From Ahrensia sp. (GTDB lineage Bacteria; Pseudomonadota; Alphaproteobacteria; Rhizobiales; Rhizobiaceae): 11,049 bases of DNA. Of this stretch, positions 5,665 through 11,049 are shown in pieces; positions within the stretch are counted from its first letter, which is position 1; the number at the start of each line of letters is the position of its first letter. A model generated the notes under the pieces. The model made no database searches. It saw only the letters and a program-made list of their open reading frames with translations, and was not told the origin of the DNA. The translations under genes and the position numbers were made by a program. The stretch lies in NCBI GenBank assembly GCA_024639025.1, contig JAHEJF010000023.1:1-11049 (forward strand). Direction: 5' to 3'.

Positions 5665-7481
5665 TTATTCACCCTGCCATCATTGTCTTGTCGGACAACG
5701 CCCTGCCGCTTGCAACAAAGATTGCCGGCGAAATCGGTGGTGCTATTCATGGATTGGAAAAACGAGTTGCAGGTCCGAACATTGTCGCGATCAAGGAGTT
5801 GCAGAGCCATCTTCAGGCCTTGTTCCTTGCCGGTACACCGATTGTTGCCGTAATGGCGAGCGGCGCGCTGGTTCGGCTGCTGGCGTCGGTCTTACAGGAC
5901 AAAAAGAGTGATCCGCCGGTGCTTGCCATATCGGAAGATGGCGCCAGTATCGTGCCGCTTTTGGGCGGTCATCAGGGGGCAAACGAGATGGCGCGAAACC
6001 TGGCTGCAAAGTTAGATGCTCATGCGGCGATTACGACCGCAGGTGACAGCAAATTTGGTCTGGCATTGGATGATCCGCCACCTGGCTATGTGCTGTCCAA
6101 TCAGGAGAATGCAAAAGGCGTCATGGCTGGCCTTGTTGCGGGCCAGAAAGCCAGGCTGGTGGGGGATGCCGAATGGATCAAGAGCAGCAAGGTGCCATTG
6201 GCAGAGGAGGCGGAAATCGGTCTGATTGTGACTGAACACGCGACTTCCGCGACCTCTCCACTGGAGCTTGTCTTTCATCCAAGAACAATTGTGCTTGGCG
6301 TGGGTTGCGAACGTCATTGCGAACCAGATGAACTTGTTGGCTTGGTCTGCTCGCAACTCGAGATGGCCAATATTAGTAAAGATTCTGTGGCGTGCATCAC
6401 GTCGATCGACGTAAAATCTAATGAAGCAGCAGTTCACGAACTGGCGGAACATTTGGGTGTGCCTGCTCGCTTTTTTGATGCTGCTTCCTTGGAGGCAGAG
6501 GCGCCCCGCCTGCAAAATCCATCCGACATTGTTTTTGCCGAAGTAGGATGTCATGGCGTGGCTGAAGGCGCAGCCCTGGCGGGTGTTGGTCCGACGGGCG
6601 AGTTGGTCGTGCCCAAATCCAAATCAAAGCGCGCCACCTGCGCGATCGCCAAATCACTCCAGCCGATTACGGCGCTGCCAGGCCGGGCGCGGGGCGCACT
6701 GTTTGTGGTGGGTATTGGTCCGGGAGACGAGGCTTGGCGTTCGCCCGAGGTCAGCCGCATGGTGCTGAAATCGACCGATTTGGTTGGCTATTCGCTCTAC
6801 CTGGATCTGTTGGGGCCGCTCGCCGACGGGAAGATGCGACACGATTTTGCGCTGGGCAAGGAAGAAGACCGTGTGCGTCATGCAATGGAACTGGCTGGTG
6901 AGGGTAAAAGCGTTGCACTGGTGTGTTCCGGCGATGCGGGCATTTATGCGATGGCGACACTTGTGTATGAGCTCTTTGACAAGGGCGGGATTTCGGATGC
7001 CGCCAAGCGGATTGAAGTGATTTGTTCGCCGGGTATTTCGGCCCTGCAGGGCGCTGCCGCGCGGGCGGGTGCACCATTGGGGCATGACTTTTGTACTATC
7101 TCGCTGTCGGACTTGCTGACGCCGTGGGCTGATATTCAACGCCGGGTTGTTGCAGCGGGCGAGGGCGATTTTGTAATCGCCTTCTACAACCCGGTTTCCA
7201 AGAAACGACGCACCCAATTGGCTTGGGCGCGCGACGAGTTGCTCAATCACAGACCTGCATCGTCGCCTGTCATTCTGGCCACAAATCTTGGCCGGGAGGG
7301 CGAGAATGTGCGCATCGTGCCCTTGGGCGAATTGCAAGTTGACGATGTGGACATGCTGACCGTTGTCATTGTCGGTTCTTCCGACAGCCGCGTTGTTACA
7401 ACAGGAGACGGCAAGTCATGGGTTTATACGCCGCGGGGTTATAGCGGAAAGGAAACGACGCAGATGGAACGTGCTCAATGA
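5661..7481 (+). CDS. cobJ: CbiG-CobJ fusion: precorrin-5A hydrolase and C17-methyltransferase
   Basis: Encodes 606 residues. Residues about 1-340 are a full-length CbiG. The N-terminal region has LGGHQGAN (101-108), then a middle domain, and a C-terminal CobE-like domain with GVGCERHCEPDEL, EVGCHGVAEGAAL and SKSKRATCAIAKS. CbiG opens the C20-derived lactone and releases the two-carbon unit. Residues about 345-600 are CobJ/CbiH, which methylates C17 and contracts the ring; signatures are VVGIGPGD (349-356), CSGDAGIYAM, SLSDLLTPW, FVIAFYNPVS and ATNLGREGE. The ATG overlaps the cobI stop as ATGA. The fusion joins two activities that act within two steps of each other, consistent with channelling of unstable intermediates. 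The name cobJ reflects only the C-terminal half. Confidence 0.93.
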   Translation: MIIHPAIIVLSDNALPLATKIAGEIGGAIHGLEKRVAGPNIVAIKELQSHLQALFLAGTPIVAVMASGALVRLLASVLQDKKSDPPVLAISEDGASIVPLLGGHQGANEMARNLAAKLDAHAAITTAGDSKFGLALDDPPPGYVLSNQENAKGVMAGLVAGQKARLVGDAEWIKSSKVPLAEEAEIGLIVTEHATSATSPLELVFHPRTIVLGVGCERHCEPDELVGLVCSQLEMANISKDSVACITSIDVKSNEAAVHELAEHLGVPARFFDAASLEAEAPRLQNPSDIVFAEVGCHGVAEGAALAGVGPTGELVVPKSKSKRATCAIAKSLQPITALPGRARGALFVVGIGPGDEAWRSPEVSRMVLKSTDLVGYSLYLDLLGPLADGKMRHDFALGKEEDRVRHAMELAGEGKSVALVCSGDAGIYAMATLVYELFDKGGISDAAKRIEVICSPGISALQGAAARAGAPLGHDFCTISLSDLLTPWADIQRRVVAAGEGDFVIAFYNPVSKKRRTQLAWARDELLNHRPASSPVILATNLGREGENVRIVPLGELQVDDVDMLTVVIVGSSDSRVVTTGDGKSWVYTPRGYSGKETTQMERAQ

Positions 7482-8257
7482 CCGTATATTTTATCGGCGC
7501 CGGACCCGGAGCGCCAGATCTGATCACCGTACGTGGTTTAAAGCTGATCGAGCGCTGCAATGTCTGCTTGTTTGCGGGTTCACTGGTGCCAACAGAGATA
7601 GTTGAGGCCGCGCCCGATGGTGCCTTGGTGATGGATACCGCGCCCATGCATCTCGACCAGATAATTGATGAGATCAAAAAGGCCCATTCTGCGGGTGAAG
7701 ATGTTGCACGGGTTCATTCCGGTGATCCGGCAATCTATGGTGCGGTCGCCGAACAAATGCGCAGGTTGGATGCGTTGGGGATTGACTATGAAGTTGTACC
7801 TGGTGTGCCAGCCTTTGCAGGTGCGGCGGCAAAAATGAAGACCGAATTGACACTGCCAGAAATTGCGCAAACCGTGATCATCACCCGCACTGGTATGAAG
7901 GCATCGTCGATGCCTGATGGCGAGCAGCTGGAGATATTGGGCCAGTCCAAGGCGACACTGGCCATCCACCTTTCGATCCGTAATCTTGACTACATCCGGC
8001 GAACACTTGCTCCGTACTATGGAGAAGACTGCCCTGTGGTCATTGCCTATCGCGCGACATGGCCTGATGAGCTTTACATCCGCACCACTTTGGCAGGAAT
8101 GAAAGAGCAGGTACGCAAGCACAAAATCACCCGCACTGCGCTGGTGATGGTGGGCAAGGTTTTTGGCGATGTCGAATTTCGCGACAGCGACCTGTACAAT
8201 GCCGACTATGCGCACGTGCTGAGGAATAACGGAAAAAAAACCAAATCGAGGGTATAG
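7478..8257 (+). CDS. cobM: Precorrin-4 C11-methyltransferase
   Basis: Encodes 259 residues, normal for CobM/CbiF, which methylates C11 of (cobalt-)precorrin-4. Signatures are FIGAGPGAPDLIT (5-17), LFAGSLVP, HSGDPAIYG (around 80-88), VPGVPAFAGAAA, TRTGMKA, HLSIRNLD and the late YRATWPDE. The start overlaps the CbiG-CobJ stop by ATGA, so translation is probably coupled. The C-terminal end is basic and includes an A8 run (8233-8240) in the codons for the final residues. It is the last corrin gene in the window. No terminator hairpin is visible in the 35 nt before the next gene, so the transcript may continue. Confidence 0.93.
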   Translation: MTVYFIGAGPGAPDLITVRGLKLIERCNVCLFAGSLVPTEIVEAAPDGALVMDTAPMHLDQIIDEIKKAHSAGEDVARVHSGDPAIYGAVAEQMRRLDALGIDYEVVPGVPAFAGAAAKMKTELTLPEIAQTVIITRTGMKASSMPDGEQLEILGQSKATLAIHLSIRNLDYIRRTLAPYYGEDCPVVIAYRATWPDELYIRTTLAGMKEQVRKHKITRTALVMVGKVFGDVEFRDSDLYNADYAHVLRNNGKKTKSRV

Positions 8258-8292
8258 GCAGGTCAGTCAAGTGAACCGCCAGGGCCTTACCG

Positions 8293-9153
8293 ATGCTCGA
8301 TGCCATAGTCAGAACCGTCTTGCTGGCGCTTGTTTTTCTTTTCGGCACATATGTTGGTTCTGAAAAGCCATATCCCTACGAAATCATTGCGCGTTTGTGG
8401 CAGCCATCAAGCAGTCTCACAGTGTATCGTTTTACCGATATTGAGGATCGCGTTGCGGCTCGGGAACTGGCCGCTGATGGCCGACGTTTGGTATTCATGA
8501 CCTACGGCCAGTCAAACTCTACCAACTATGGTGGCGGCACCTATGAGCCGACTGGCAACGTTGTCAATTTCTATGAGGGCGCGAGCTATCAGTATGCTGA
8601 CCCGGCGTTGGGCGGCGATGGACGTGAAGCCAGCGTCTGGGGACGGTTGGGCGATAATCTGATCGAGGCGGGATATGCAGACCAGGTTGTCTTTGCGCTT
8701 GCCGGCGCGGGTGGCCGGACCGCAGGCCAATTGGCCACCGGTGAAGAATACGATTACTTTGCACAGAGCTATAAGGCGCTGGAAGCGACCTACGGGACAG
8801 TGGATGCCATATTATTTCACCAAGGCGAAAACAATCACCGCGCCTATTCGGGCGCTGACTACACACCACAAATGGCCAGCTTGATTGAGCGCATGCGGCG
8901 CGATGGTATCGATGCGGATTTTTACCTTTCACGCGCTTCGTTTTGTGGCGAAACCATTGATGTTGAACTGCTGCGAAAGCAAGAGGCTTTTGTCTCAGCG
9001 CAGGAGGGAATTTATGCCGGTCCAAACACGGATTTGTTGTTTGATCGCAAATACCGGCAGGACTTTCAGTGTCATTTTTCTGGTGAAGGGCTGGCAGAAA
9101 AAGCCCGGATGTGGGTTGAAGCGCTGCTTGCCGGTGGCAAGCTGACCAATTGA
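8293..9153 (+). CDS. Membrane-anchored SGNH / sialate O-acetylesterase-like hydrolase
   Basis: Encodes 286 residues. An N-terminal hydrophobic segment (about 5-22) without a clear cleavage site suggests a signal anchor with the domain in the periplasm. The catalytic-type motifs are TYGQSNSTN, with Ser74 as the likely nucleophile, AGAGGRTAGQ as a glycine-rich block, FHQGENN (His176-Asn181) matching the QGE(S/N)N block of the sialate O-acetylesterase (SASA) group, and a C-terminal CHFSGEGL with His261 as the likely base. Asp257 lies four residues before His261, whereas the usual spacing is three. The only cysteines, C218 and C260, could form a disulfide beside the active site. The substrate is unknown and an acyl ester on a sugar is a guess. 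The ATG has only a weak AGGG upstream. Confidence 0.75.
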   Translation: MLDAIVRTVLLALVFLFGTYVGSEKPYPYEIIARLWQPSSSLTVYRFTDIEDRVAARELAADGRRLVFMTYGQSNSTNYGGGTYEPTGNVVNFYEGASYQYADPALGGDGREASVWGRLGDNLIEAGYADQVVFALAGAGGRTAGQLATGEEYDYFAQSYKALEATYGTVDAILFHQGENNHRAYSGADYTPQMASLIERMRRDGIDADFYLSRASFCGETIDVELLRKQEAFVSAQEGIYAGPNTDLLFDRKYRQDFQCHFSGEGLAEKARMWVEALLAGGKLTN

Positions 9154-9179
9154 CAAAACCAGACGAAATATCGAATTTT
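9150..9179 (+). promoter_or_regulatory. Candidate promoter upstream of the MuiA-like gene
   Basis: A perfect TTGACA (9150-9155) overlaps the stop codon of the hydrolase gene and is followed by an AT-rich stretch. With a 17-nt spacer the -10 would be GAATTT (9173-9178), a poor match. The 152-nt gap to the next gene is the largest after the cobalamin operon, so an independent promoter somewhere in it is likely; this one is only a candidate. Confidence 0.3.
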
Positions 9180-9305
9180 CTTCGTATTTAGTGCATTTTT
9201 CGCGCCATATTTGCCCCTAAAGTGCCTTACTTAGATCGCGGTTACGCCAAACTCGAACCACTGTTTCACGGAATGAAACCTTCAGTCACAATTCTGGAGG
9301 GTGTC

Positions 9306-10982
9306 ATGACACGTCTTTCTCTAACGCTATTGCTTTCAACCACAATGCTGGCTCCTGCCATCGCCGATGAACTGACATTTGCATCCAGTGTCGATGCGGT
9401 AACGGTGTTTCCGCGCGGCGCTGAAGTCGAGCGTATTGCAAACGGCGCACTCAGGGCGGGTTCGCACACAGTGCTGGTTGAGAATCTGCCCGCCAATATT
9501 TCAGCGGATAGTGTGCGAGTGAACGGATTGAGCGATACCGACATCTCGATCAGCTCGGTTGATGTCAAGCAGGTGTACAAGTCCCGCAATCTCAATTCTG
9601 AAGAGCGGTTGAAGCTGGAACGCCAGATTGAAGTTCTCAATGATGAACTGAGGCGGCTCAACCAGGTCATTTCCGACACGAAACTGCAACGCGACATGTT
9701 GCAAAACCTCATCACCAATGCCGGCAAGCCGGCAAAAGGCCAAACTGGAAACTCCCTGTCCGCATTGGAAGTGGCCGACTTGCTGGATGGTGCAGCGATC
9801 AGGCTCGATAAATATGCGCAACGCACAATTGATGCGCAAGCGAGCCAGCGCGACATTCAACGACAGATCCAGGATCTGAACCAGCAAATTGCACTGCTTG
9901 CACCTGTGGAGGAACTGCGGTCGGTTGTTTCCATCAATTTGGATGCGGCCGCACCAGCTGACGCTTCTTTCACAATCAAATATGCAATTGCCGAAGCCGG
10001 ATGGCGGGCAATCTACGATGCCAAACTGGCACTTGGTGACGATGCCAGTAGCCAAAAAATGGATGTAATGCGCCGTGCCCTGGTTCGGCAGGCAACATCG
10101 GAAAGCTGGGACAATGTTGCATTGACGCTGTCGACTGCTCGGCCATCGTCGCGCACATTTGCACCCGATCTATTGCCTTATGAAATCAACCAACTCGAAG
10201 AAATGCCATACCGGGCGCGCAAGCTGGAATCGCTGGAATATCGCGATGAGGAGGAAGACCGTTCACAGATAGCTGCAAGCCTGGAGGCGGCAGCGCCTGC
10301 AGAACCATCAATGGCGCAAGAAATCCAGAACCAGGAAGTGGTCATGGACGTTGGAGGATTTCAGGCTACCTACAAAATTCCAGCGCGGGTGTCAGTTGCC
10401 AATACCGGCGAAACCAAGTCCGTGGTTATGGGCAAAGACCAATTCAGTGTGGATTTGAGTGCCTACACTGTACCGCGACTTGACCCAGCTGCATACCTGA
10501 TCGCCAATTTCAAGTTGGACGGCGAGGTGACATATTTGCCTGGTCCTGTTCTACTTTCACGAGACGATGCCTATATCGGCCGGGGTTACATGCCGATGCT
10601 GGCTCCGGGTGATGCGCACGATTTGAGCTTCGGACAAGATGATTTTGTGCTGGTCGAGCGTGTCGAAACAGACAAAAAGGAGGGCGAATCCGGCCTGATT
10701 TCTGCCTCGCTGACAGATCAACGCAGCGCAAGCACCACCGTGAAAAACCTGCACAATTTTCCGATGGACGTGAAGGTCTTGGATCGATTGCCAGTTTCCA
10801 ACCATGAAGACATAAAAGTTCGAATGCTCCCGGGTTCCACTGTTCCGACAAACACCAACGTCGATGACCAACGCGGTATCGTAGAGTGGGTGCTGACTTT
10901 GGATGAGGGCGAGGAAACCAAAATAGTCTTCGGTTATACCGTGAGTTGGCCCAAGGCGATGGAAATCTCGATGGTCGAATAG
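9306..10982 (+). CDS. Exported MuiA-like protein (DUF4140/DUF4139)
   Basis: Encodes 558 residues. A signal peptide (residues 1-20, ending PAIA before DEL) sends it to the periplasm. Residues about 26-95 fit the N-terminal DUF4140 domain (VDAVTVFPRGAEVER, then HTVLVENLPANI). Two heptad-rich coiled-coil stretches follow (about 97-135 and 172-205). The remainder is DUF4139, with AEAGWRAIYDA, SWDNVALTLSTARP and a C-terminal beta-rich part ending VEWVLTLDEGEETKIVFGY. This order matches the MuiA (mucoidy inhibitor A) family; its mechanism is not established. A linker at about 293-350 is rich in Glu and Ala. The ATG at 9306 was chosen because TGGAGG (9295-9300) sits 5 nt upstream and a clean signal peptide begins there; in-frame starts at 9222 (GTG) and 9273 lack both. 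Confidence 0.85.
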   Translation: MTRLSLTLLLSTTMLAPAIADELTFASSVDAVTVFPRGAEVERIANGALRAGSHTVLVENLPANISADSVRVNGLSDTDISISSVDVKQVYKSRNLNSEERLKLERQIEVLNDELRRLNQVISDTKLQRDMLQNLITNAGKPAKGQTGNSLSALEVADLLDGAAIRLDKYAQRTIDAQASQRDIQRQIQDLNQQIALLAPVEELRSVVSINLDAAAPADASFTIKYAIAEAGWRAIYDAKLALGDDASSQKMDVMRRALVRQATSESWDNVALTLSTARPSSRTFAPDLLPYEINQLEEMPYRARKLESLEYRDEEEDRSQIAASLEAAAPAEPSMAQEIQNQEVVMDVGGFQATYKIPARVSVANTGETKSVVMGKDQFSVDLSAYTVPRLDPAAYLIANFKLDGEVTYLPGPVLLSRDDAYIGRGYMPMLAPGDAHDLSFGQDDFVLVERVETDKKEGESGLISASLTDQRSASTTVKNLHNFPMDVKVLDRLPVSNHEDIKVRMLPGSTVPTNTNVDDQRGIVEWVLTLDEGEETKIVFGYTVSWPKAMEISMVE

Positions 10983-11049
10983 AATTGTTGGGCTTTAGGA
11001 TCGAGGCGTCACGATAATAACTGGAATGCACAGCTGCCGCGCCGCCTCG

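Noticed and set aside
6654..7337. A 227-codon minus-strand open frame
   Set aside because: It lies wholly inside the CobJ domain, whose signatures run continuously on the plus strand; the antisense product has no recognisable features.
8233..8240. A8 homopolymer near the end of cobM as a frameshift site
   Set aside because: It affects only the last few residues, and the frame is intact with a normal family length.
9163..9185. ACGAA/TTCGT inverted repeat after the hydrolase gene as a terminator
   Set aside because: The five-base stem is AT-rich with a 13-nt loop, too weak for a convincing terminator.

Overview
The window looks like a piece of an alphaproteobacterial chromosome. GC content is moderate (roughly 53% by eye), coding is dense, and the core is a corrin-ring (vitamin B12) operon with gene types and fusions typical of that class. 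The genus cannot be told from the sequence. No mobile elements, RNA genes, CRISPR arrays or origins are visible.

Layout. (1) Positions 1-660: the N-terminal end of a TauE/SafE-type membrane permease gene on the minus strand, divergent from a small TerB-like gene on the plus strand. (2) Positions 661-873: a 213-nt leader with no recognisable cobalamin riboswitch. It holds a weak promoter candidate, a 22-bp dyad centred on GATC, and a perfect 7-bp hairpin next to the first ribosome binding site. (3) Positions 874-8257: a tightly packed plus-strand operon. In order it encodes a small His-containing membrane protein (DUF6732-like), the cobaltochelatase CbiX with a Cys/His-rich tail, an unusual DUF429-like/CobH fusion, CobL (CbiE-CbiT), CobI, a CbiG-CobJ fusion and CobM. 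Neighbouring genes overlap or nearly touch (8-nt overlap, 10-nt gap, TGATG, GTGA, ATGA, ATGA), which implies one transcript and translational coupling. (4) Positions 8293-9153: a membrane-anchored SGNH/sialate-O-acetylesterase-like hydrolase. (5) Positions 9306-10982: an exported MuiA-like (DUF4140/DUF4139) protein, followed by 67 nt in which nothing is seen.

How the genes work together. CbiX would load cobalt into sirohydrochlorin. CobI (C20), CobJ (C17, ring contraction), CobM (C11) and CobL (C5/C15 plus decarboxylation) are the peripheral methyltransferases. CbiG opens the ring-A lactone and releases the C2 unit. CobH moves a methyl from C11 to C12 to give (cobalt-)hydrogenobyrinate. The mix of cbiX and full-length cbiG with cob-named enzymes, and the absence here of cobG/cobZ, cobF, cobK/cbiJ, cbiD, cobB and cobN, leaves open whether the route is early-cobalt (anaerobic-type) or late-cobalt.

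Most noteworthy are the roughly 300-residue uncharacterised domain fused to CobH, the periplasm-facing metal-binding-like peptide overlapping cbiX, the repeat-encoded Asp-His tail of CbiX, and a riboswitch-free leader with its own dyad and hairpin.
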